NCBI RefSeq assembly: GCF_000971155.1
Contig: NZ_BBLX01000005.1
Span: 202,720-266,719, forward strand
Reading direction: 5' to 3'
Source: Demequina maris
Lineage (GTDB): Bacteria; Actinomycetota; Actinomycetes; Actinomycetales; Demequinaceae
Length of the DNA stretch: 64,000 bases
Made by a program: the position numbers and the translations under genes. The notes beneath the pieces are model-generated. The model ran no database searches, was not told the DNA's origin, and saw only the letters and a program-made list of their open reading frames with translations. Of the stretch, positions 35,805-44,443 are shown piece after piece (within the stretch, counting starts at the first letter, position 1; each line of letters begins with the position of its first letter).

Positions 35805-37082
35805 TCAGTCGATCACGCAGTCCGCGAGGATCTCGTCCTGCGTCTCGCGCAGCGGCGTCGCGGACGCGCTCGGCGAGGCGCTCGCGGACGAGCCCTTCTT
35901 GGTGGTGTTCTTCTTGGTCGAGCCGTCGCCGGACCCGGTCGTCGTGTCCGTCACGGACTCGGGCTCGAGCACGGCCTCGAGGGACTTGTCCTTGATGAGC
36001 GCGTCGAACGCCTCCTGCGCGTCCGGCTGCGTCCACAGCACGTCGCCGCTCGCGTCGCCCGCGTACTGCCACGGCACGGTGGCCATGTAGAGGTTCTCGG
36101 TGTCGAAGTCGCGCAGGCTCCACGCGAGGCCGAGCAGGTAGCGCGAGTCGCCCAGGTCGGGGTCCATCGTCATCGACGCGGCGAGCGCGTTGATGAACTT
36201 GGTGCCCTTCTTGGCGTCCGTGAGCACGTTGAGGCCCAGCGCCTTGCGCGCCATGTTCGTGAGCAGCTCCTGCTGGCGCTCGATGCGCATGAGGTCCGTG
36301 CCGTCGCCCAGGCCGTAGCCGGTGCGGGCGCGCGCCCACGCGAGCGCGGTGGTGCCGTCCAGCACCTGCGCGCCGGCCTCGAGGTCGAGGTGGGCCTTGG
36401 GGGAGTAGACGTCCTCGGTGACGCACATCGGCACGCCGTCGAGGGCGTCGACCATCTCGACGAAGCCGGAGAAGTCGATTACCGCATAGTGGTCGACGAG
36501 CAGCCCCGTGAGGTCGTAGATCGTGGTCGCGACGCATGCCGCGGCCTCCGCGACGTTTCCGTTCTGGCCGCCGTTCGAGAACGCGATGTTGAACTTGCCG
36601 GTCCAGCCGAGCACCGTGCTGCCGTCCAGCATCTTGCAGTTGGAGATCGCGACGCGGGAGTCGCGCGGGATCGACAGCATCTCGACGCGGGACCGGTCCG
36701 CGGAGATGTGCATGATCATCGTCGTGTCGTTGCGCATGCCGCCGACGTCGCCCTTGCCGAGCTCCTGGTTGTCGTCGCCCAGGCGGGTGTCGGAGCCGAG
36801 CAGCAGGATGTTGAGCGCCTTGCCGGCCGACAGGTCCTCGGGGTCGGCGTCGGCCGTCGCCGAGGGCGTCGCCGACGGGGTCTGCGAGGGCAGCAGCGCC
36901 GAGATGTCCTCCGTCGTGAACCCGTCGTCCGCCAGGTTCAGGCTGGTCTCGACGAACACGATCCCGAAGCCGGCGACCGCGGCGACGACGCCCAGGGCGG
37001 CCGCGAGGATGCGATGGCCGGGGACGCGCGTCGCATGGCGAAGGCGTCGCCTGCGGCGGTGGTCGGAGACCTCGACGGTCAT
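35805..37082 (-). CDS. LytR-CpsA-Psr (LCP) family ligase
   Basis: 425 residues. A basic cytoplasmic N-terminus (HRRRRRLRH), one membrane segment (about 26-47) and the LCP domain (about 88-330) follow in order. Signatures: LNILLLGSDTR, GGMRNDTTMIMHISADRSRVEMLSIPRD (split as MRNDTTMIM and MLSIPRD) with the catalytic Asp/Arg, and ALAWARARTGYGLGDGTDLMR. LCP enzymes transfer undecaprenyl-phosphate-linked polymers to peptidoglycan outside the cell. The C-terminus is a Ser/Thr/Lys-rich tail ending EILADCVID. ATG 37082 has CAGGAGC upstream. It lies 91 bp after a paralogue in the same orientation. Confidence 0.92.
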   Translation of the reverse strand: MTVEVSDHRRRRRLRHATRVPGHRILAAALGVVAAVAGFGIVFVETSLNLADDGFTTEDISALLPSQTPSATPSATADADPEDLSAGKALNILLLGSDTRLGDDNQELGKGDVGGMRNDTTMIMHISADRSRVEMLSIPRDSRVAISNCKMLDGSTVLGWTGKFNIAFSNGGQNGNVAEAAACVATTIYDLTGLLVDHYAVIDFSGFVEMVDALDGVPMCVTEDVYSPKAHLDLEAGAQVLDGTTALAWARARTGYGLGDGTDLMRIERQQELLTNMARKALGLNVLTDAKKGTKFINALAASMTMDPDLGDSRYLLGLAWSLRDFDTENLYMATVPWQYAGDASGDVLWTQPDAQEAFDALIKDKSLEAVLEPESVTDTTTGSGDGSTKKNTTKKGSSASASPSASATPLRETQDEILADCVID

Positions 37083-37173
37083 TCATGCTCCTGGGCTCGG
37101 CGTGTGCGCACGCGTGGACGGTTCTGCTGGCGACTCAACGCGCGTCCCGACCCACGGGTTCCGGCACCGCTGG

Positions 37174-38388
37174 TCACCTGCATTCCTGCAGGAGGTCCTC
37201 GGTCGTGGTGTCGGAGGGGGAGTCGCTGGACTTCGCCGAGGACGAGGGAACAGGGGAGGACGAGTCCGTGTCCTTCTTCTTGCCGTCATCCCAGGCGGAG
37301 CTCGCGTCACCCGTCGTGGTCACGGAGATCGCTCGGTCGTTCGCAATATCGTCCCACAGGTCCTCGGCCTCGGGCTGGATCTCTACGTTGAGCAGGTCCT
37401 CCGTGTAGGCCCAGGGCACCGTCGTGAACGTGATGTCGTCCGTCGTGAGATTGCGCACACTGTAGGCGAGACCGACCAGATAGGCGGTGTCCGCGAGCTC
37501 CGGATCCATCGTGAGCGACTCGGCGGCTGCGCGCAGGAAAGCGGTGAGCTCGTCCGTATCGGTGAGCAGGTTCTTCGAGAACACGGTCGCGGCGACCTGC
37601 TCGAGGAGCTGCTGCTGGCGGGTGATCCGCTGGAGGTCCGAGCCCGAGACGTCGCCCTCCTCGGCGGTGCGCAGGCGCGCGTACGCGAGCGCGGTCTCGC
37701 CGTCGAGCACCTGCGGTCCGGCGTCCAGCTCGAGGTGCGCCTTGTCGGAGACGATGCGCTCGGGGATGCACATGGGGACCCCGCCGAGCGCGTCGACCAT
37801 GTCGATGAAGCCCTGGAAGTCGACCACCGCGTAGTGGTCGATGCGGACGCCGGACATCTGCTCGACCGTCTTGATGGTGCACGCGGCGGCCTCGCCGGCG
37901 TCGCCGTTCGCGCCGCCGTTGGCGAACGCGATGTTGAAGTCGCCGTAGGTCGCGGGGACGGTCGAGCCGTCCGTGTAGCTGCACTCGGGGATCTCGACCT
38001 GCGCGTCGCGCGGGATCGACACGACCTCGATCCGGGTGCGGTCCGCTGACACGTGCATGAGCATCGTGGTGTCGTTGCGCATGCCGCCGATGTCCGCGCC
38101 GCCGCCGATGGTGCCGTTCGCGCCCGTGCGCACGTCCGAGCCCATGAGGAGGATGTTGAGCGCCTCCCCGGCGTCCTCGTCGGCCGGGCGCTCGGGGCGG
38201 TCGCCCACGAGGTCGTCGACGTCGCGCGCGTTCGAACCGAGGGTGCGGTCGACCTGCGCGACGACGGTGCTCGCGTAGACGAGCACGAAGCCGAGGAGGG
38301 CGCACAGCACCGCCGCGACGGAGCGGATCACGCGTGGGGCCAGGCGCGCATGCGCGTGGCGCGGCTGCACCGCCTCCGTGTCGACCAT
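37174..38388 (-). CDS. LytR-CpsA-Psr (LCP) family ligase, paralogue
   Basis: 404 residues with the same plan as its neighbour: one membrane segment (about 20-42), then an LCP domain with LNILLMGSDVR, GGMRNDTTMLMHVSADRTRI, VSIPRDAQVEI and ALAYARLRTAEEGDVSGSDL. A Ser/Asp/Lys tail ends EDLLQECR, echoing the EILADC end of the paralogue. The four internal cysteines of the family are mostly conserved. ATG 38388 has AGGGAG upstream. Tandem LCP genes suggest that two glycopolymers are attached, or partial redundancy. Confidence 0.92.
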   Translation of the reverse strand: MVDTEAVQPRHAHARLAPRVIRSVAAVLCALLGFVLVYASTVVAQVDRTLGSNARDVDDLVGDRPERPADEDAGEALNILLMGSDVRTGANGTIGGGADIGGMRNDTTMLMHVSADRTRIEVVSIPRDAQVEIPECSYTDGSTVPATYGDFNIAFANGGANGDAGEAAACTIKTVEQMSGVRIDHYAVVDFQGFIDMVDALGGVPMCIPERIVSDKAHLELDAGPQVLDGETALAYARLRTAEEGDVSGSDLQRITRQQQLLEQVAATVFSKNLLTDTDELTAFLRAAAESLTMDPELADTAYLVGLAYSVRNLTTDDITFTTVPWAYTEDLLNVEIQPEAEDLWDDIANDRAISVTTTGDASSAWDDGKKKDTDSSSPVPSSSAKSSDSPSDTTTEDLLQECR

Positions 38389-38554
38389 CCGGCTCCCTGC
38401 TCGTGGATGGCCGCATTGTAGGCAGGCGTTCCTGAGCGCCCGTCGATGCCGTGCCGGCGGTCCTGCCGCGACACGCCCGGGCGCGTGCGCGCCGACCAGC
38501 GGTGTCATCCGCGGGCCTCGGCGAAATTGGTTCGTGCGAAATGGACCATTCGAC

Positions 38555-38583
38555 TTGACTGCAGAGGATTACACGACTGTAAT
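38555..38583 (+). promoter_or_regulatory. Promoter of whiB2 with an inverted repeat over the -10 box
   Basis: TTGACT (38555-38560) and TGTAAT (38578-38583) have exactly 17 bp between them, close to the sigma-70 consensus. ATTACA-CGAC-TGTAAT (38568-38583) is a perfect 6-bp inverted repeat whose right arm is the -10 box, so a bound regulator would block initiation. Predicted transcription starts about 45 nt before the GTG start. The flanking A/T content is unusually high for this genome. Confidence 0.7.
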
Positions 38584-38634
38584 TCCATGTGACGGGGGCG
38601 CGATGGATCCCCGTCGCGAACGGAGGTGGGGCCC

Positions 38635-38955
38635 GTGTGGAATATCTACGAAGGCTCGGTTCCCTCGGACGCAGGTAGGCCCGCATCGACATTGGCGTCG
38701 GTGGTGGACATCTTCGACGGAACCGAGGATGACGGGCCGCTGTCATGGCAGGAGCGCGCACTGTGCGCCCAGACGGATCCCGAGGCGTTCTTCCCTGAGA
38801 AGGGTGGCTCCACGCGTGAGGCGAAGAAGGTGTGCGCGTCGTGCGACGTCCGCTCCGAGTGCCTCGACTACGCGCTGGAGAACGACGAGCGTTTCGGCAT
38901 CTGGGGTGGGCTCTCGGAGCGAGAGCGTCGCAAGCTCAAGCGTCGCGCGGTCTAG
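38635..38955 (+). CDS. whiB2: WhiB2/WhmD-type regulator
   Basis: 106 residues. Ligands C44, C67, C70 and C76 have the WhiB spacing, followed by FGIWGGLSERERRKLKRR. A ~35-residue N-terminal extension (VWNIYEGSVPSDAG) is typical of WhiB2/WhiB of Streptomyces, which acts in septation and development. GTG 38635 was chosen for GGAGG 8 nt upstream; an in-frame GTG at 38626 overlaps that site. The neighbourhood (LCP genes, GT2, DUF5719, DUF3499, manB) is that of whiB in Streptomyces and whiB2 in mycobacteria. Confidence 0.92.
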   Translation: MWNIYEGSVPSDAGRPASTLASVVDIFDGTEDDGPLSWQERALCAQTDPEAFFPEKGGSTREAKKVCASCDVRSECLDYALENDERFGIWGGLSERERRKLKRRAV

Positions 38956-38979
38956 CCGGACAACCTGCGTGGGAGCCCG

Positions 38980-41900
38980 ATGAGCCCTGCGCGCCTGCTG
39001 GTGCGCGCGATCGTCGTCTCGGACGGCCGCTCGGCGCGCCTTCGGGACGTGCTCGACGCGATCGCCGAGCAGACCCTGCGTCCCGACATCCTTCACGTGG
39101 CGCTCCCCGAGGGAGCGGAGCGCCCGGAGGCCCCTGACGGCCTCGCCGTCGACTGGCGCGACGGCTCACGCACCTACAGCGAGGGGATCGACGCGGTCCT
39201 CGCGGCGCACCCCGCCCATCCCGCCGAGCTGCTGTGGCTGCTCCACGACGACACCGCACCCCTCCCGTCCGCGCTCGCGCAGCTCGTCGCGACCGCGAAG
39301 AAGCGCACCGCGGCGGCCGTGGTCGCCCCCGCCCACGTCCGTTGGGACGACGTCTCCCGCCTCGTGAGCCTGGGCGTCACGACCACCCGGGTTGGCGCGC
39401 GCCGCATCGACCTCGTGGACGAGGACGACATCAACCAGGGCCAGTACGACGAGCGCGAGGACGTGCTCGCGGCCTCCCTCGCGGGCGCGCTCGTCAGGCG
39501 CGACGTGTGGGAGGAGCTCGGCGGCCTCGAGCCCGCCTACCGCGGGTACGGCGACAGCCTCCACTTCTGCCGGCGCGCGTGGCGCGCGGGTCACGACGTG
39601 GTGATCGTCCCGGTGGCGAAGGTCAGGCACGCGCAGGACGGCCTGACCGGGGTCCGCTCGGGCTCGTCGCGCGGCCGCAACTCCTCCTACGGGCTGCGCC
39701 GCACCGGCGAATGGGTGCATGCGCTCGCGTGGGCGCCAGCGCTCGCGGTGCCGTTCCTGATCGTATGGTCGTTCCTGTCCGCGGCGACCCGCGCCGTGCT
39801 GCGGATCGCGCAGAACGAGTCGCGCATGGTCGGCGCGGACCTCGGCGTGCCGTGGCGCCTGCTCGCGCGGCTGCCGCGCGTGCCCGGCATGCGCGGGCGC
39901 ATCCGGCGCGGATCGACCCGGCCCGCGTCCGCGGTGGCGCCGTTCCTGGTGGGCACCCGCGCGGTGCTGTCGACCGTCCGGTCGCGCGAGCTGCGCGCCT
40001 ACGACCGGTGGCGCGCGCAGTCCGCGCCGTCCGACGTGGTGCGGGGCGAGCTCGCCGACGCGGCGCTCCGCCGCCGCGGGGCGGCCGCGCTGGTGGCGGT
40101 GCTCGCGGTCGCGGCGTCGATCGCCCTGCACGGCACGTGGTTCACGGCGCTCGTATCGGGCCGCATGCTCACCGGCTCCGCGCTCGGCGTCACGGACGTG
40201 CCGCTCGACGAGATGTGGGAGCGCACGTGGTCCGGCTGGAGCGCGACCGGCTTCGGCCTGCCGGCGCTCGACGGCGCGTTCTCCGCGCTGCTCCTGCCCG
40301 CCGCGGCGGCGCCGGGCGGCCTGCGCGTCTGGGTCGGGCTGCTGCTCGCCCTCGGCGTCGCCCTCGCCGCGGTGTCGGCGTGGTTCGCCCTCGGCGCCGC
40401 CACGAGGTCCGTGTGGGCGCGCGGCCTCGGCGCGCTCGCGTACGGGCTGTGGCCGCTCCACCTCCAGGCGATCTCCGACGGCCGCGTCGGCCCGGTGATC
40501 GCGCACGTGATGCTGCCGTGGTTCGCCATGGGGCTCGTCCGCGCCGCGGGCTGGCACCGTGGCGAGGCGGTGGGCGGGGGCGAGGAGTTCCCCGCGCGCC
40601 GGCTCCCGTCGCCGAGCGCCGCCATGGGCGCCGCGTTCTCGCTCGCGGTGATCGTCGCGGCGGCCCCCGTGCTGCTGCCTCCCCTCGTCGCGGTGGTGCT
40701 CGTCGCCGGGGCGTTCGCGGGCCGCGCCCGGTGGCGCGTGTGGACCGCAGCCATCCCGGCGCTCGTGGTGTCCGGCCCCGGCCTCGTCGCGGCCTGGGCG
40801 GCCGGGCCGCTCACGCGCGACGCGTGGGCGATCCTCGCCCGGGAGAACGGGCCGGCCCTCGCGTCGGGCGTCGTCGAGCCGTGGCGGCTCGTGCTGGGCC
40901 TCACCGACCACTCCCGCGGCGCGCCCGGGCTGCCCGAGCTGCCCGGCACGCTCGTGGTCGGCGCGATCGGCCTCGGCGTCGTCGCGGCCGTGATCCTCGC
41001 GGTCGCCTCCGGGCGGGCCCCGTGGGCCGTCGCCGCCGGGCTGCTCGTCGCCGCGCTGGGCGTCGGCACCGCGGCCGCCGCGCAGGCCACCGTCGTGGTC
41101 CACGCCGACGGCGCCGGCGAGGCCGCCGCCAACGGCTTCGCGGGACCCGGCTCGACCCTCGTCGCCGCGGGCCTCATCGGCGCCGCCGCCGCCGCATCGT
41201 CCCGCCTGTGGCTCGCGGGGGAGGGCCGTCGCCGGTCCGCGATCCGGCTCGCCGCGTCCGTCGCCGTCACGCTCATGGCCGGCGTGCTGGTCGCGTCCGT
41301 CGTCGTGGAGGCCTGGCCCGGGCGTGCCGAGCGCGGAGACGTCCACCCGGCCTCCACCGAGGCGCTCCCGCTCGTCGCGACCCTCGAGCAGCGCCTCGCG
41401 ACCCACCAGCGCGTGCTCGTCCTGACCGACACCGACAAGGGCGTCGACTTCACCGTGCTCGACGGCGACGGCACCACCGTGGTCACGGGCCGCGCCCAGA
41501 CCGCCGCCGACGGTGCGCCGCTCGCGCGACCGGGATCCACCCCTGCCACGCCAGCGTCGCTCGCGCCGACGGTCGCCACGCTCGCCGGCGCGGCCTCGGG
41601 CGCGGACGAGCAGCTCGCCGCGTGGGGCATCGGCGTCATCGTCGCCACGCCTGGATCGGACATGATCGCGAGCTCGCTCAGCCAGCTGCCGGAGCTGCGT
41701 CTCATCGGCGCCAGCGACGTCGGCACCAGCTACCGGGTCGCCCGGCCGGGCTCCGACGCGATCGTGTCGCGCGCGTGGGTCGAGGGCGACGCGGGCGAGG
41801 TGACCGTGCTCGACTCCGACTCGTGGTCCGGCTCGGTCGACGGCGCCGGCGGCGGCACGCTCGTGATCGCCGCGGCCGCCGACGAGGGATGGACCGCCTC

Positions 41901-42105
41901 CGCGGACGGCGTCGCGCTCTCCCCGGTGGACGATGCGCTGGGCCGCGCGGCCTTCGGCGTCCCCGCGGGCGCCGACGAGGTCGGATACCGCTACGAGGAC
42001 GAGGCCTACCGCTGGTGGTGGTGGGGCGCGGTCGTGCTCGTCGCATGGGCGATGATCGGCATGGTGCCGCTGCACGACCGCCGGTACCGGGCGGTGCGCT
42101 CGTGA
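38980..42105 (+). CDS. GT2-family glycosyltransferase fused to a large membrane domain
   Basis: 1041 residues. The N-terminal ~240 residues form a GT-A domain: RAIVVSDGRSARLRDVLDAI, LLWLLHDDTAPLP (DDT acidic motif) and a GLEPAYRGYGDSLHFCRRA loop. At least ten hydrophobic segments follow (about 250-760), then an extracytoplasmic beta-rich region and a last helix near the C-terminus (YRWWWWGAVVLVAWAM). It probably adds sugar to a lipid or protein outside the membrane; acceptor unknown. ATG 38980 has GTGGGAG upstream. The next gene is coupled by GTGA at 42102-42105. Confidence 0.85.
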   Translation: MSPARLLVRAIVVSDGRSARLRDVLDAIAEQTLRPDILHVALPEGAERPEAPDGLAVDWRDGSRTYSEGIDAVLAAHPAHPAELLWLLHDDTAPLPSALAQLVATAKKRTAAAVVAPAHVRWDDVSRLVSLGVTTTRVGARRIDLVDEDDINQGQYDEREDVLAASLAGALVRRDVWEELGGLEPAYRGYGDSLHFCRRAWRAGHDVVIVPVAKVRHAQDGLTGVRSGSSRGRNSSYGLRRTGEWVHALAWAPALAVPFLIVWSFLSAATRAVLRIAQNESRMVGADLGVPWRLLARLPRVPGMRGRIRRGSTRPASAVAPFLVGTRAVLSTVRSRELRAYDRWRAQSAPSDVVRGELADAALRRRGAAALVAVLAVAASIALHGTWFTALVSGRMLTGSALGVTDVPLDEMWERTWSGWSATGFGLPALDGAFSALLLPAAAAPGGLRVWVGLLLALGVALAAVSAWFALGAATRSVWARGLGALAYGLWPLHLQAISDGRVGPVIAHVMLPWFAMGLVRAAGWHRGEAVGGGEEFPARRLPSPSAAMGAAFSLAVIVAAAPVLLPPLVAVVLVAGAFAGRARWRVWTAAIPALVVSGPGLVAAWAAGPLTRDAWAILARENGPALASGVVEPWRLVLGLTDHSRGAPGLPELPGTLVVGAIGLGVVAAVILAVASGRAPWAVAAGLLVAALGVGTAAAAQATVVVHADGAGEAAANGFAGPGSTLVAAGLIGAAAAASSRLWLAGEGRRRSAIRLAASVAVTLMAGVLVASVVVEAWPGRAERGDVHPASTEALPLVATLEQRLATHQRVLVLTDTDKGVDFTVLDGDGTTVVTGRAQTAADGAPLARPGSTPATPASLAPTVATLAGAASGADEQLAAWGIGVIVATPGSDMIASSLSQLPELRLIGASDVGTSYRVARPGSDAIVSRAWVEGDAGEVTVLDSDSWSGSVDGAGGGTLVIAAAADEGWTASADGVALSPVDDALGRAAFGVPAGADEVGYRYEDEAYRWWWWGAVVLVAWAMIGMVPLHDRRYRAVRS

Positions 42106-43421
42106 TCCGCCGGCTCGTGGTGCTCGGCGCGGCGACGGTCGCGGTGCTCGCGGTCGTGGCCGCGGGCCGTATCGCGCCGCAGGAGCCGGTCGCGGCGGCG
42201 CCGTACGACGGCGAGGTGACCCCGGCGGCGCAGCCCGTCGCGTGCCCCGGTCCGGTCGAGATCCCGGTCGGCGACATCGACTCGGGCGACCCGGACCTCG
42301 GCTCCGGCTCCGATGAGCGCACCTACCAGGAGCTCGGCGACGGCACCGAGCCCGTGGGCGCGGGCTTCCTCGCCGCAGGCGACGCGGCCGCGTCCGTGGA
42401 GCGCATCGGCTCGGGCGACGTGGCCGGGCTGTCCGCGGCGACGTGCGTCGCGCCCGTGCGCGACCAGTGGCTCGTGGGCGGCTCCACCGCGCTCGGATCG
42501 AGCGCGCGGCTGGTGCTCACCAACCCGTCCGACGCCTCCACGGAGGCGACGGTGACCCTGTACGGCGGGCTCGGCGAGCTCGAGGAGCGCGCGGTCGTGT
42601 CGATCGCTCCCGGCGGCCAGCAGGACCTGCTGCTGGAGTCGGTGGTCGCCGAGGTGCCCGCCCTCGCGGTGCGGGTGGTTGCGACCGGCGCCGGCGTGGT
42701 CGCCCACCTCCAGGACTCGCGGCTGGACGGCTTCCAGCCCGCCGGCACGGACTGGGTCGGTCGCGGCGCGGCGCCCGCGGCGCGGCTCGTGGTGCCCGGC
42801 GTCGGTGCCCCGGAGGACTCCACCACCACGCTGCGCCTCATGGCGCCCGACGGCGCCACCGTGAACCTCACGCTCGCGGGCGACGACGGCCTCGTCGAGT
42901 GGGGCGGCGTCTCGGGTCTCGTGCTGGAGCCGGGAGTCGTCACGGAGGTCGAGGTGCCGACGATCGCGTCCGGCGCCGTCGAGATCCGGGCCGATGCGCC
43001 CGTCGTCGCGGCGGCGATGCGCAGCGTGCCCCGACCGGTGGTCGACGGCCCCGCCGACGCCGTCGAGCGCGACCTCACGTGGCTGCCCGCGCAGGACGTG
43101 TCCGACCGGACGGCGCGCTCGGCCATGGTCACCGACCACGTGGTCGCCGTGACGGTGCACGCGACCGTCGCGGGCGAGTTCACGCTCACCGACGCGTCGG
43201 GCGCGGTGGTGGCGTCGCAGCAGATGGCGGCGCGGTCGACCGCGACGATCCCGCTCGACGCGGCGGCCGGCACCCTGCTGACCGGGACGGCGCGGTTCAC
43301 CTGGAGCCTCGCGCTCGAGGACGAGCCGGGCTTCGTGTCGACCCTGGTGCCGCGGCGCACCGACGTCGAGTCGACGCCCGTGACGGTGGGGCTGCGGCCC
43401 TACCTCGGCCCCGGCTCCTGA
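42102..43421 (+). CDS. DUF5719 secreted or membrane-anchored protein
   Basis: 439 residues. An N-terminal signal/anchor (RLVVLGAATVAVLAVVAAG) precedes an all-beta extracytoplasmic protein with repeated beta-sandwich-like strands. It keeps the family order between the whiB/GT2 gene and the DUF3499 gene of actinobacteria. Function unknown; coupling to the GT2 gene (start overlaps its stop) suggests that the products act together at the cell surface. The frame is open far upstream, but GTG 42102 is the first start after the GT2 stop. Confidence 0.8.
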   Translation: MIRRLVVLGAATVAVLAVVAAGRIAPQEPVAAAPYDGEVTPAAQPVACPGPVEIPVGDIDSGDPDLGSGSDERTYQELGDGTEPVGAGFLAAGDAAASVERIGSGDVAGLSAATCVAPVRDQWLVGGSTALGSSARLVLTNPSDASTEATVTLYGGLGELEERAVVSIAPGGQQDLLLESVVAEVPALAVRVVATGAGVVAHLQDSRLDGFQPAGTDWVGRGAAPAARLVVPGVGAPEDSTTTLRLMAPDGATVNLTLAGDDGLVEWGGVSGLVLEPGVVTEVEVPTIASGAVEIRADAPVVAAAMRSVPRPVVDGPADAVERDLTWLPAQDVSDRTARSAMVTDHVVAVTVHATVAGEFTLTDASGAVVASQQMAARSTATIPLDAAAGTLLTGTARFTWSLALEDEPGFVSTLVPRRTDVESTPVTVGLRPYLGPGS

Positions 43422-43434
43422 CCGGCGCGCGGGC

Positions 43435-43836
43435 TCAGCCCGTGCCGTACTCCGGGTCGACCTCCTCCGGGGGCCGCCCGACCACGTGCGCGACGTGCTC
43501 CACGACGACGTCCCGCACGAGCCCGGGCAGGTCCGCCGGATCCGAGCGCTGCTCGAGCGGCCGCCGGTACAGCACCACGCGCGTGGGCTGACCCAGGTCC
43601 GCGGGGAACAGCCTCCCCAGCGGCACGCCCTCCTCCCACGGGGTCGGGTCGGACGGCGGGACGTCCTCGGTGCCGAACTCGATGCGCCCCCACTCGCCGC
43701 CCCAGCGCGGCTCGAGCCGGTCGACCGCGTCGGCGACGAGGTCGTCGAAGCGCTCGGCCCGCGTGCGGTAGCCGGGTGCGCCGAAGGGAAGGAGTGGCCT
43801 GCGGAGGCCGCGGCCGTGACGATCGCGCCGGGACAT
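43435..43836 (-). CDS. Metallopeptidase-family (zincin) protein with degenerate active site
   Basis: 133 residues, matching the small PF06262-type zincin family found at this locus. The expected HExxH reads EHVAH here, in DVVVEHVAHVVGRPPEEVDPEYG (split: VVVEHVAHVV then GRPPEEVDPEYG). The His-Glu order is swapped, and the third ligand is uncertain. Proteolysis is therefore doubtful; a binding role is possible. The N-terminus is Arg-rich. It is convergent with the DUF5719 gene (14-bp gap) and divergent from DUF3499 across a tandem repeat. Confidence 0.78.
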   Translation of the reverse strand: MSRRDRHGRGLRRPLLPFGAPGYRTRAERFDDLVADAVDRLEPRWGGEWGRIEFGTEDVPPSDPTPWEEGVPLGRLFPADLGQPTRVVLYRRPLEQRSDPADLPGLVRDVVVEHVAHVVGRPPEEVDPEYGTG

Positions 43837-43857
43837 ACGGCGAGGCTACCGCCCGGC

Positions 43858-43989
43858 GCGCCGCCGAAGGTGGCGCCGGCGCGCGAGCCGGTGACCGACG
43901 CGGCCCGGCGGTCCGGCGTGGCAGCGCCGCCGAAGGTGGCGCCGGCGCGCGAGCCGGTGACCGACGCGGCCCGGCGGTCCGGCGTGGCA
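43858..43989. repeat. Perfect 66-bp tandem duplication
   Basis: Two identical 66-bp units (43858-43923, 43924-43989), followed by 7 bp of a third. They fill almost all the spacer between the zincin and DUF3499 starts. Each unit contains an imperfect palindrome around GGTGGCGCCGGC and GCCGGTGACC. Perfect identity in non-coding DNA implies a recent duplication or a functional constraint. The TACCGT -10 box of the DUF3499 gene follows 25 bp later. Confidence 0.92.
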
Positions 43990-44027
43990 GCGCCGCGCGT
44001 CCCGTGCGCGGGGGTACCGTCGCTTGC

Positions 44028-44387
44028 GTGATCGCCACCCGTCAGTGCTCGCGCTCGTCCTGCTCGCGCCCCGCAGCGGCGACGCTCACCTACGTGTACG
44101 CGGACTCGACCGTGGTCGTCGGCCAGCTGTCCGCCTCGGCGGAGCCCCACAGCTACGACCTGTGCGCGCACCACGCGGACCGCTTCACCGCACCGCGCGG
44201 CTGGGACGTCGTCCACATCCAGACCGAGTTCGCGGAGCCCGAGCCGTCGACCGACGACCTGGAGGCGCTCGCCCGTGCCGTGCGCGAGGCCGGCCGTCCG
44301 CGCCCCGCGCCGGCCTTCACGCCGCCCGCGCCGGTCGCCTCGGAGCCGCGACGCGGCCATCTGCGCGTCATCTCAAACGACGCCTAA
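44028..44387 (+). CDS. DUF3499 protein
   Basis: 119 residues. RQCSRSSCSRPAAATLTYVYADS is the family hallmark (split: RQCSRSSC then AATLTYVYADS), with a further Cys/His set in YDLCAHHADRFTAPRGW. Together they suggest a small zinc-binding fold. The C-terminal third is Pro/Ala-rich. It is conserved next to manB in actinobacteria; function unknown. GTG 44028 has TACCGT (44015-44020) 7 nt upstream, a leaderless arrangement. Confidence 0.88.
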   Translation: MIATRQCSRSSCSRPAAATLTYVYADSTVVVGQLSASAEPHSYDLCAHHADRFTAPRGWDVVHIQTEFAEPEPSTDDLEALARAVREAGRPRPAPAFTPPAPVASEPRRGHLRVISNDA

Positions 44388-44443
44388 AGGACGATTCAAC
44401 CCGCGGCTAAGCGCCCGTCCGGCGGTGCCGCTAGTCTGACCGC

